From assembly GCA_021816895.1 (NCBI GenBank), contig JAKAWW010000001.1, positions 372,001-436,000 on the forward strand: a stretch of DNA of 64,000 nucleotides, written 5' to 3'. Both the position numbers and the translations under genes were made by a program. The DNA comes from Microcaldota archaeon (lineage in GTDB: Archaea > Micrarchaeota > Micrarchaeia > Micrarchaeales > Micrarchaeaceae). A model generated the notes under the pieces. The model was not told the DNA's origin. It searched no databases and saw nothing but the letters and a program-made list of their open reading frames with translations. Below are positions 23,146 through 29,848 of the stretch, one piece after another (position 1 is the first letter of the stretch; the number at the start of each line of letters is the position of its first letter).

Positions 23146-24291
23146 TTATTCCTCTTTGACCACCTCATAATCACCTTTTTTATTTTTCATTATTTTACCA
23201 ACCTCTAATAGGTTATTCAACGCAGTTTTACAGGTTCCCTCACTAACTCCAGCACTTCCTTTGGTACTTGCTATTAGCACATTATAAGCGATAGGACCAT
23301 TCTCGAGTTCTAGCAACTCAAGTATCTTGTTCTTTGCCTTCTCTGTTTTACTAGTCCCTTCGTATGCAGCACCAACAAAATGGAACCCTAATCTTTCTTT
23401 TCCGTCGTTCTCTTTGTAGTCATAAACTGATATATCGATCCCTTCTGCATAACCTAATCCTCTTTTTAGTTTTATACGCCCATAATCTGTCCTAAGAGTA
23501 AGAAGTTCTCTCCCAACAGCACTGCTTTTTCTTTGAGGAGTGAGCGTATACAGGTTGTCTATACTTGCTAATATATCACCAGAGCCACGAACTGCTTTCA
23601 TCGGGTTTGATTCTCTGGGCGATTGACTGGATTCTTTTGTAGAATGATGAATAATGAGCACAGTTAAGTTCCCATAATATGCTTTTATGCCGTTTATGGC
23701 ATCAAAGTATGATGACACCTCATCACTACTATTTTCTGATGCTGTTGTTGAACGCCTAAACGAATCAATAATCAGCAAGCCGAGGTTTGGGACTTCCTTC
23801 TTAAATTGGATAATTCCCTTATATGCTTCGTCGTTTATTTTATTGTTTCTTATACCTGAAATCCACTCATCTCCAGTATTTCTACTGATTTTATTTGTCG
23901 ATATCATAAATCTGAATGGATTCATAAAGTTATTGTGAGCTATATATAAATCTCCGGAGTAGTCGTATCCCAATGTTTTATTAACCATCTCCATAAAGTA
24001 AGCTGGAGCTATCTCAAGATTTAGGTACAAAACTGGAACTCGCTTTGTTGGGAATACATCTAGCCAAGGCTTCCCACTTGCTATTGCTCCTGCCATACTT
24101 ATAGCCAAAAACGACTTCTTTGCTTTCGGTTCTGCAGCAAGCATATCTACCGTATTAGATGGCAAAACCTGGTCGACCAAAAAGTCGGGCTTAAACTTCT
24201 CCATCTTCTCACGAAAGACATCTACCTTTGATATGTAGTTACCTACATTGAACTTCTTTGGTTCTTCTATTTTCTCGTTATTTTCTTCCAT
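23146..24291 (-). CDS. RepA/RadA-like AAA ATPase, probable plasmid helicase
   Basis: 381 residues from ATG 24291, six bases after AGGTGA. RecA-fold (AAA_25/RepA type): the P-loop is DMLAAEPKAKKSFLAISMAG, which keeps Lys-Ser but has lost the usual Gly before Lys; then VLYLNLEIAP, Walker B LLIIDSFRR, sensor block VLIIHHSTKES, and VRGSGDILASIDNLYTL. A C-terminal winged-helix-like segment (NKILELLELENGPIAYNVLI...KTALNNLLEVGKI) may bind DNA. Hexameric helicases of this type replicate broad-host-range plasmids. Position beside the repeat array supports a replication role. Confidence 0.75.
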   Translation of the reverse strand: MEENNEKIEEPKKFNVGNYISKVDVFREKMEKFKPDFLVDQVLPSNTVDMLAAEPKAKKSFLAISMAGAIASGKPWLDVFPTKRVPVLYLNLEIAPAYFMEMVNKTLGYDYSGDLYIAHNNFMNPFRFMISTNKISRNTGDEWISGIRNNKINDEAYKGIIQFKKEVPNLGLLIIDSFRRSTTASENSSDEVSSYFDAINGIKAYYGNLTVLIIHHSTKESSQSPRESNPMKAVRGSGDILASIDNLYTLTPQRKSSAVGRELLTLRTDYGRIKLKRGLGYAEGIDISVYDYKENDGKERLGFHFVGAAYEGTSKTEKAKNKILELLELENGPIAYNVLIASTKGSAGVSEGTCKTALNNLLEVGKIMKNKKGDYEVVKEE

Positions 24292-24463
24292 TCTTCTCAC
24301 CTATCCTAATTGATGCAATTGCATCAAAAAATATCTCCTCCCTAATACCACTGTTATAAATCAAAGTCACAGACTTTTCTCCAATCTCCTCTATTGTTCC
24401 TGTTTTCACAAAGGAATCCTTCATAACAACCCTTGCGAACTTTCCTACATCTAGCCTATTCAT
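24278..24463 (-). CDS. Small beta-barrel element protein
   Basis: 61 residues from ATG 24463 (MNRLDVGKFARVVMKDSF), with AAAGGTGA just upstream. The pattern of short strands (KTGTIEEIGEKSVTLIYN) suggests an SH3- or Sm-like barrel. Overlaps the ATPase gene start by 14 bases, so it is probably co-expressed and could be a partner. No confident family. Confidence 0.55.
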   Translation of the reverse strand: MNRLDVGKFARVVMKDSFVKTGTIEEIGEKSVTLIYNSGIREEIFFDAIASIRIGEKNGRK

Positions 24464-24485
24464 TTTATTCACCTTTTACACACAA

Positions 24486-24830
24486 TCACAAATTAGTTGT
24501 ATTTCCTAAATCTTTGAGTTGCTCTTCAATTTGCTTATTCAGACGCTTCAATATCCTCTTATACTGCAACAATGTTACTCTCTTTTCTAAAATTGGGATA
24601 GCTTTCTGAACTTCTAAGGGTAGCTTGTTGTTATCAATAATCCCAATAACCTCATACTTGAACTCAGGATCCTTAGTCCTCTTGACTGCAATTGTTTTTT
24701 TCGTATCCTTGTTCTTGTCAAAGGGGAAATAGTACACATCGTTGTAGAGAACATAGCTTTTTACAGGACCTTCCCTAGCTAATTCTTCCATTTTATTGAA
24801 TATCTTTTCTTCACAATTGCTATTACTCAT
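24486..24830 (-). CDS. Element protein of unknown function
   Basis: 114 residues; N-terminal mixed domain (KSYVLYNDVYYFPFDKNKDT) and a basic helical C-terminus (RVTLLQYKRILKRLNKQIEE). SD GAGGTGA upstream of the ATG; the start overlaps the preceding small gene (ATGA). No family recognised. Confidence 0.6.
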   Translation of the reverse strand: MSNSNCEEKIFNKMEELAREGPVKSYVLYNDVYYFPFDKNKDTKKTIAVKRTKDPEFKYEVIGIIDNNKLPLEVQKAIPILEKRVTLLQYKRILKRLNKQIEEQLKDLGNTTNL

Positions 24831-24979
24831 TTACTCACCTCATCAATAGGTATTTTTTTGACAGGAGGTAGCAATACTCTCTTGCCATCAACAAAAGTGC
24901 ATACAAGATAATTCCCAGACTTGTTTGGCTTCTTTGCGTAAAAAACGCCATCTCTCTCTATCCATAGTTCTTTATTCAT
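24827..24979 (-). CDS. 50-residue element protein, first gene of the leftward operon
   Basis: Reads MNKELWIERDGVFYAKKPNK and ends KKIPIDEVSK. AGGTGAAGTC precedes the ATG, and the stop overlaps the next ATG by four bases. A short beta-rich protein of unknown function. It appears to open the operon that includes the RepA-like ATPase. Confidence 0.6.
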   Translation of the reverse strand: MNKELWIERDGVFYAKKPNKSGNYLVCTFVDGKRVLLPPVKKIPIDEVSK

Positions 24980-25016
24980 GACTTCACCTAGTTTACACTA
25001 AACATCAACACTAAAC

Positions 25017-25146
25017 CCTCCGAGACCATAGCAATAGCTGAAGATTGTTATAGTCGCTAAAAATTAGTCAAAAAGTGAGATACCTACTCTCCCCTATAGG
25101 TAATAACACTGTTCAAGGTATCATAGACGCCTGTCGCCCTCGGAGG
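25017..25146. ncRNA. Candidate structured RNA bounded by an 8-bp perfect stem
   Basis: CCTCCGAG (25017-25024) and CTCGGAGG (25139-25146) are perfect complements enclosing about 114 bases. Nested inside are GATACCT (25079-25085) with AGGTATC (25116-25122), and ACCTA with TAGGT (25097-25101). No coding frame spans it. It could be an antisense/copy-control RNA or leader. The strand is undetermined. Confidence 0.4.
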
Positions 25147-25335
25147 CCTACTTTTTATGGGTCATAAACCTATTCGTTTATAAATTTATAATCAATATTA
25201 TTAAAAAGATAAAATATAAATATTTATCTTTTAGGGTTAAAATTTAAGGCGTCATAAGGTTTTTATATGATATATAAGATATATAATATATGATTTTATG
25301 AGCTTTTGTCGACGGTAAACTTAATTCTATAACAT

Positions 25336-25369
25336 TATACTCAAGTATAAGAACTTATACTTAAGTATA
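25336..25369. promoter_or_regulatory. Tandem palindromic operators overlapping a TATA box
   Basis: TATACTCAAGTATA (25336-25349, one mismatch from symmetric) and TATACTTAAGTATA (25356-25369, perfect palindrome), centres 20 bp apart. The second runs into AAGTATATAAAGG, a TATA box appropriate for the small ORF at 25420. Two helical turns between centres suggests cooperative binding of a dimeric repressor. Confidence 0.6.
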
Positions 25370-25419
25370 TAAAGGTCAAATTAATAAGTCTTTTTGGGCT
25401 TTATTTTTGGTGGTAAAAA

Positions 25420-25608
25420 ATGGTCAAAAATATGGTCCAAAAACATGTCAAAAATGTGAAAATTTGCGTTTCTCTTAACCTTATCTGTTTAAAGAATATA
25501 AGGTTTTGTCGCCCTTTACTTATCCCTGTGGGACGGTCAAGAAGGCCTGTTCATAAGAAAACCTTATATCCTAATTTAAGAAATAAGGTTGCATATTTTA
25601 TGAGGTAA
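25420..25608 (+). CDS. Possible 62-residue basic protein under the palindromic operator
   Basis: ATG preceded by TTTGGTGGTAAAAA (element-type SD) and by a TATA box at 25366-25375. The product is basic (MVKNMVQKHVKNVKICVSLN at the start, RSRRPVHKKTLYPNLRNK near the end). The DNA at its start is a set of near-repeats (ATGGTCAAAA, ATGGTCCAAAA, ATGTCAAAA), so this may instead be an iteron-like control site. No homology recognised. Confidence 0.35.
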   Translation: MVKNMVQKHVKNVKICVSLNLICLKNIRFCRPLLIPVGRSRRPVHKKTLYPNLRNKVAYFMR

Positions 25609-25774
25609 ACTTGTGGATAGGGACTACAAAAGATTAACAAGAAGATTTGCCATTTTACCTATGTATTAATGACTCTTTGCATAAAAATATCAATATATTT
25701 CGTACCAAAAAGCAATAGGCATCACATTAGATAACTTTTTAATAGTTATAGTCTAATTATTGTATGGTTGTGTT
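25609..25774. promoter_or_regulatory. Upstream region of the exported element protein
   Basis: AT-rich spacer. ACTTTTTAATAGTTATAG (about 25734-25751) is the likely promoter for the gene starting at 25775; no SD is evident, consistent with a short or absent leader. Confidence 0.4.
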
Positions 25775-26287
25775 ATGGGGAAGCATTCAAGTAAGAATTC
25801 AAGTAAAGGTGGTTGGGCAGCAGTCATAGTCGTTGTGATTATAGTTATTGCGATATTTTTATTCATGGGCAATAAATCATCAATTTCAACAACAAGCCCT
25901 GGTGGTGGCTATGCATCTTCTACCGTGCCTCAAGTACAAAATATTGCACTTATTTCCCAAGGAACAGTATTTTCTATAAATCCAAGTAGCTACAATATTG
26001 TTAACTTTACTGTTCCGACTGGTGCATACTCAATTAGTGTTACAGGTTCTTACACGTCACAAGGCAAAATAGAGGTAGCCATACTTACACCAACACAATA
26101 TGGCATGTTTACCCAAAACCCTAGCTCTATATCTTCTTCACAATATTTTTATGGAGATACTCAAGGTTCAACAATAAATGCAGCACTTTCTCCAGGCCAA
26201 TACACTTTAGTGTTTTACGATCCTGGCATAATTACCCAAGATACCGTAACTATAGTTAACCCTATAACCTTGACATACACACAATAA
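25775..26287 (+). CDS. Membrane-anchored extracellular protein of the element
   Basis: 170 residues from ATG 25775. After a short basic start (MGKHSSKNSSKGGW) comes one membrane helix (AAVIVVVIIVIAIFLFMG), a Gly/Ser/Thr linker, then a beta-rich domain (NIVNFTVPTGAYSISVTGSY...LSPGQYTLVFYDPG) resembling the pre-peptidase C-terminal or jelly-roll type domains seen in archaeal surface proteins. Probably displayed outside the cell. It could be a cargo adhesin or a virion surface protein. Confidence 0.6.
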   Translation: MGKHSSKNSSKGGWAAVIVVVIIVIAIFLFMGNKSSISTTSPGGGYASSTVPQVQNIALISQGTVFSINPSSYNIVNFTVPTGAYSISVTGSYTSQGKIEVAILTPTQYGMFTQNPSSISSSQYFYGDTQGSTINAALSPGQYTLVFYDPGIITQDTVTIVNPITLTYTQ

Positions 26288-26589
26288 AATTTACATTTTA
26301 TTTATTTGTAGTTTTGGAATTAAAAGAAAATGCTCAAAATAAACCTACACACGCTTCTCTTGTGGGGCTTAACCTTAACCTCTTAACAACCCGATTTAAC
26401 GCCACAGAGCGTCCTAAAGCGGTTTTTGAGGGCTATCAAAGGGCTATAGTGGTTGATGATAAGAAAAAATCTCTACATTTAAGCTACATTAAACGATGTC
26501 AAGCCGCCTTAATAAGTTATAAGCCCAACACCAATCTCTTAATGTAAGCCTTGTTTGAGGGCTTAGAATTAAAAAACGACTGTAAGGTG
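26288..26589. other. Non-coding segment with the dispersed repeat
   Basis: Lies between the exported protein and the integrase stop codon. Contains TTAACCTTAACC units like the iteron array, and the 14-bp repeat at 26484-26497. A 77-codon TTG-initiated frame crosses it but has no SD or family resemblance and overlaps the repeat, so it is not called as a gene. Confidence 0.45.
26484..26497. repeat. 14-bp dispersed repeat, copy 2
   Basis: CTACATTAAACGAT, identical to 21053-21066. On the opposite strand of copy 1's neighbourhood there is also ATTTAACG-AGAGCGT, which recurs near 26393-26412 here, so parts of the two regions correspond. Confidence 0.6.
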
Positions 26590-27786
26590 TTATTTATGCA
26601 CAAGTTGCTTCTTCAATAGTTTAACTAGTTCATTTTTTATATCCGGATTTCTCAAGATTTCTATGATTAACTCATCGAGTTCTCTTTTATCCTCATTATC
26701 GGATAATACATCAGACAAGTTCAATGGCGATCCACATCTGGTACAATAAAGGCTTGTAGCAGGGTTCTCTTTTCCACACCTTGGGCATATAGCAACAGTC
26801 AATTTAGCTACCTGCCTTTCCATAGGCTTCTGGTCATTCACTTCCAAGAAAGCATTATCTAAGTCCCTACCACTAAGATGCACATATACGCTTGTCATAT
26901 TGCTTCCCTTAGACCATCCGAAGAACTGTCTCATTTGTGGCTCAGTGAGTTTATTTGCCAAGAAAGAAGCCCTACTATGCCTAAATAAGTGGGGATAAAT
27001 ATGCTTCTTTATGCCTGCTTTTTCTGCAGTAACCCACAACATTTTTGCTATGCCATCTCTTGTTGAAGGCTTTTTTAGGCTTGTCCAACTACCCTCTGAA
27101 ACAAAGAGGCTATCATCGTTTTTAGAGTTCTTGCGTTCCTCTAAGTATTGGGCGATATAAGGCACGGAAAAGAACAACGGTATTCTTCTTGCTCCAGTCT
27201 TGCCAAATACCTGTACATGCCCAATCTTGCCATTTAGGTCCACATCCTTTATTTTTATATTGGTTAGCTCCCCTATCCTCATTCCAGTATCCCACAATAA
27301 GGCTATTATGCACTTACCCCTAAAGGTATCCGCATTATCAATCATTAGCCTGATTTCATCTTCGGACAATAGCTCTTCTGGCAGCTTTTCCTTATCCTGC
27401 GAATAATTAGTCGTCACCCAAGCAACAGAGGGAGGATAAGTGACATTATTCCCAAAAAGATATTTGAAGGCCTTCTTCACGGATAATAACAACCTTCTCC
27501 TTTTATGCAAGCTAACACTCTTATCTACCATCAGTTTTGCTATAACCTTCTGCACATCTTCTTTTGTTATGTCCTCAATGTTTTTTGTCGGCAAATCGAG
27601 CACTTCAAAAAAGTAGGATATATTGCCCAGATGCCTCATTATTGAGAACTCCTCTATGCCTAAAGAAATCAAATAATAGGCAAAGTCCTGCATTCTTTTT
27701 TTACCTGCTTCAGTCGTTTTGTAGTTATTTATGCACCCGATAGCCTCCGCTAGGATTTCATTTTTCTCCTCCATAATGTCGGTCAT
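26590..27786 (-). CDS. int: Tyrosine recombinase (integrase) with C-terminal zinc ribbon
   Basis: 398 residues. N-terminal SAM-like core-binding domain, then the catalytic domain: Arg in LLWDTGMRIGELTNIKIKDV, HLFRHSRASFLANKL (H-x-x-R), the G-W motif FFGWSKGSNMTSVYVHL with the nucleophilic Tyr. A zinc ribbon follows (CPRCGKENPATSLYCTRCG), as in several archaeal integrases. It is intact and not split by integration, and its 5' end faces tRNA-Thr 100 bases away. It presumably integrates and excises this element. Confidence 0.9.
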   Translation of the reverse strand: MTDIMEEKNEILAEAIGCINNYKTTEAGKKRMQDFAYYLISLGIEEFSIMRHLGNISYFFEVLDLPTKNIEDITKEDVQKVIAKLMVDKSVSLHKRRRLLLSVKKAFKYLFGNNVTYPPSVAWVTTNYSQDKEKLPEELLSEDEIRLMIDNADTFRGKCIIALLWDTGMRIGELTNIKIKDVDLNGKIGHVQVFGKTGARRIPLFFSVPYIAQYLEERKNSKNDDSLFVSEGSWTSLKKPSTRDGIAKMLWVTAEKAGIKKHIYPHLFRHSRASFLANKLTEPQMRQFFGWSKGSNMTSVYVHLSGRDLDNAFLEVNDQKPMERQVAKLTVAICPRCGKENPATSLYCTRCGSPLNLSDVLSDNEDKRELDELIIEILRNPDIKNELVKLLKKQLVHK

Positions 27787-27887
27787 CTCATATACTTAAC
27801 TACACAGATGTGTATTAAAGTATATAATAATATATAAACCGATAAATATTTAAATCTTTTTATAAGGGTTCCTTACTATGGGTTAAG

Positions 27888-27898
27888 AGCCCCAGGAG
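27888..27898. repeat. Right attachment core within tRNA-Thr 3' end
   Basis: AGCCCCAGGAG, the discriminator base, acceptor strand and first T-stem bases of tRNA-Thr, matching 18359-18369. Confidence 0.65.
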
Positions 27899-28003
27899 GG
27901 AATTGGACCCTCGACCTTCTGCTTTATGGTTTGCTACCATGCAGACGCTCTCTAGTGCTTCTGCTCCATCAGCAGAGCAAAAGTGCCACTGAGCTACTGG
28001 GGC
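27888..28003 (-). tRNA. tRNA-Thr(GGU) with two predicted introns
   Basis: On the minus strand the acceptor GCCCCAG pairs with CTGGGGC followed by U73. T-stem GAGGG/CCCTC, D-stem GCTC/GAGC and anticodon stem TCTGC/GCAGA all form. Two insertions disturb the loops: about 31 bases in the D-loop (itself a strong hairpin around CTGCTGATGGAGCAG) and about 11 bases in the anticodon loop (containing ATGGT...ACCAT). Removing them gives a 74-base cloverleaf with anticodon GGU. U73, G1-C72 and C2-G71 agree with archaeal tRNA-Thr identity. The T-loop reads TCCAATT, so position 55 is C, which is odd. Exact splice sites are not determined. Confidence 0.8.
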
Positions 28004-28010
28004 AAAATAA

Positions 28011-28265
28011 TCATAGTTCCTTGTACACTTCGCTGCCTTCATCTACCGGAGCATCTACCTTTATGCCCACTGAGTCGCCCTTGAAGCCTTTTTCCACGTT
28101 TATGTGGTTTATCTGCATGCTGAGCACTTTCTGCTCGTTTTCCTTGTCGCCCTGCTTGAATACCAGTGTATCCCCAACTGCTATCTCGCCTTCAAGCTCA
28201 ACTGCAGCGACCCCTATCTTTTCATAGTAGTGCTCTACCATGCCCACTTTTACTTTTTCAGGCAT
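28011..28265 (-). CDS. EF-Tu domain 2-like small protein
   Basis: 84 residues from ATG 28265. The whole protein is one translation-factor-type beta-barrel: GMVEHYYEKIGVAAVELEGE, AVGDTLVFKQG, then MQINHINVEKGFKGDSVGIK. This matches the short archaeal 'elongation factor-like' family, often found near peptidase U32 genes; its role is unknown. Its stop codon lies only seven bases before tRNA-Thr on the same strand, and no separate tRNA promoter fits in between, so mRNA and tRNA are probably co-transcribed. Confidence 0.75.
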   Translation of the reverse strand: MPEKVKVGMVEHYYEKIGVAAVELEGEIAVGDTLVFKQGDKENEQKVLSMQINHINVEKGFKGDSVGIKVDAPVDEGSEVYKEL

Positions 28266-28321
28266 TTGTATCAATAGTATTGCTCGAATAAGGTTTAAAG
28301 AGATTTGTATTGCAGCAACGC

Positions 28322-29797
28322 CTAACTAGCTGTTATGCTGCCGAAGCTTGTGCCTGGCATCATGCCATTTGGCGGGTATTCGCGCACGCGAAGCCAGTCA
28401 TATGTTATAGTGTCGCCGCCGCTGCAGCAATAAACCCCTGCAGATACGTATATGCTGCCTGGAAAGCTTAAATCAGTAGATGAAGCCGTAGATGCTAAAT
28501 AGCCTTTGTAATATGTCTGTGAATTTTGTGCTGTCCACGTTTGGCCATTTTCGCCTGGCACTGCAATCTGCAAGTTTATATTCTGCGTGCCAGACATGCC
28601 CCCAGAAAGGCTTCCTTCACCTATGCTGCCGCTCCAGCCATTGAAATCATAGCCAGGAGAGCTTGGTAACGGCCCTGTTTGTTGCGCTATGCCACCGGAC
28701 AGCGCGCCGCCGCTCTGTAATGCCACATAAGCCTCTGATATCACTGGGGTCGTATAGTTTAATGTTGATACAATGCCCCCCCAGCTGCCAGAGCCCGTGC
28801 TTACGGTCAAGCCATCATTTACTGTTACTGTTGCCCCGCTTGAGGCATACTGCGTCAATGATTGCGGTAGCGACTTGCCTTCAAATCCCCAGTATGCCAA
28901 AAACACATTCGCGCCGTTATCGTATTCGCCGTAAACAGGGCTAAGTTGCGGCGCTTCGCCTGCATAAACGCCATCATAGTCAACGCTGTATGGCAGGAAA
29001 TACATGTCTATCACCCTGTTCTGGTTGGGCGGGATTGCCACTGGCAGCTTTACCCAGAATATCGCGTTGCTTGCAGATGAGCTCATGCAGTTTGCTTCGC
29101 ACCAGCTGTAGAGCTCCTTGTCGCCATAATAGAAGCGTATGTTTCCAAGGTCAGGCCTTTCATATGTTGCATAAGTTGAAGGCGCGAATTGTATCATTTG
29201 CTGGAAGTGTGCAGGTACAGCCCCATGTTGGCTGTTTGTTATGTTGATAGGGACATAATATGTGTTGCTGACCGAGCTGGTTGGAAGTACCGATGCACTT
29301 ACCGTGAGGTAGCCTGAATAGGTGAAATTGCTGCTCGCAGGGCAGCTTGCATTGTATATGCTTGCTGCTCCAGCAGCGCAGTAGTTTGCCTTTATGTGGA
29401 ACGTACCGCCATAAGACCTGCCCAGAACGGCCTTTGAATTGAAATAAGCAATGCAGTACATCTCTTGCCCTGCGATGGCAAAACTGGGAGCGCAGTAGCC
29501 ACTGGTGCTATTTATGTAGCCGAGATACGCACCGAACGAGCTGGTGTTTACTATGCCGGGCATCATATCAGTTGCTACTATGAGCAGCTCGGAGCCTGTG
29601 CTTGTATTGGCATACACAGCATCGGCGCAGTTGAAGCCGCTGTAGAAGTTGCATGCGCTCGGAAGTATGTTCTTCGGAAGCGAAAAGTACATGAAGAGCA
29701 GAAGCACCGCTACAGCTATAATCAGGAACATGAAGGCGTACGTGCTCAGGAACTCAATGGCGCTCTGCCCTTTCAAGCCTGCTGTTAGCATACTCAT
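28322..29797 (-). CDS. Pilin-like protein with DUF2341 domain
   Basis: 491 residues. The N-terminus MSMLTAGLKGQSAIEFLSTY followed by a hydrophobic helix is an archaeal class III (prepilin) signal with the conserved Gln-Ser-x-x-Glu. The mid-region (YVPINITNSQ...FQQMIQFAPSTY, IRFYYGDKELYSW, FWVKLPVAIPPNQNRVIDMYF) is a DUF2341 domain, and the last third (AYWGFEGKSLP..., GYDFNGWSGSIGEGSLSGG) is a lectin-like fold. A TATA ACTTTATATTG at about 29811-29821 implies a leaderless ATG. It is probably a surface filament or adhesin exported by the pilus machinery at 43-47 kb. Confidence 0.7.
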   Translation of the reverse strand: MSMLTAGLKGQSAIEFLSTYAFMFLIIAVAVLLLFMYFSLPKNILPSACNFYSGFNCADAVYANTSTGSELLIVATDMMPGIVNTSSFGAYLGYINSTSGYCAPSFAIAGQEMYCIAYFNSKAVLGRSYGGTFHIKANYCAAGAASIYNASCPASSNFTYSGYLTVSASVLPTSSVSNTYYVPINITNSQHGAVPAHFQQMIQFAPSTYATYERPDLGNIRFYYGDKELYSWCEANCMSSSASNAIFWVKLPVAIPPNQNRVIDMYFLPYSVDYDGVYAGEAPQLSPVYGEYDNGANVFLAYWGFEGKSLPQSLTQYASSGATVTVNDGLTVSTGSGSWGGIVSTLNYTTPVISEAYVALQSGGALSGGIAQQTGPLPSSPGYDFNGWSGSIGEGSLSGGMSGTQNINLQIAVPGENGQTWTAQNSQTYYKGYLASTASSTDLSFPGSIYVSAGVYCCSGGDTITYDWLRVREYPPNGMMPGTSFGSITAS

Positions 29798-29848
29798 ATA
29801 TGCAATGCAATCAATATAAAGTTTTGTTGCAAATAATAGTTGAGCAAG

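Larger units (their letters stand above)
24980..25419. other. Non-coding, AT-rich control region of the element
   Basis: No ORF fits. It contains the long stem-bounded segment at 25017-25146, very AT-rich DNA at 25180-25310 with TATA-like runs (ATATATAAGATATATAATATAT), and two tandem 14-bp palindromes at 25336-25369. It separates the leftward rep operon from rightward genes and likely holds divergent promoters. Confidence 0.55.
18359..27898. mobile_element. Integrated plasmid- or virus-like element at tRNA-Thr
   Basis: The segment is bounded by the 11-bp direct repeat AGCCCCAGGAG (18359-18369 and 27888-27898). The right copy is the 3' end of the tRNA-Thr gene. A tyrosine recombinase gene lies next to the tRNA, as expected for a tRNA-targeting integrase. 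Inside, base composition is visibly AT-richer than the flanks, and most genes are short, overlapping and preceded by strong GGTGA-type SD sites. Content: RepA-like ATPase, iteron-like array, several membrane proteins, one exported-type protein, small orphan genes, structured non-coding DNA. No capsid, portal or conjugation protein was recognised, so plasmid versus virus is open. Confidence 0.85.

Noticed and set aside
25420-25470. Repeats ATGGTCAAAA/ATGGTCCAAAA/ATGTCAAAA as a definite second iteron set
   Set aside because: Only three short imperfect copies in AT-rich DNA, overlapping a possible start codon; mentioned but not called separately.
26314-26547. 77-codon TTG-initiated frame inside the element
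   Set aside because: No SD, no family resemblance, and it overlaps the dispersed 14-bp repeat and TTAACC units that also occur in clearly non-coding DNA.
27888-28003. Reading the tRNA as tRNA-Cys (GCA) using the inner ATGG/CCAT stem
   Set aside because: The loop would lack U33 and the outer TCTGC/GCAGA stem, acceptor bases and U73 fit tRNA-Thr(GGU) with an intron much better.
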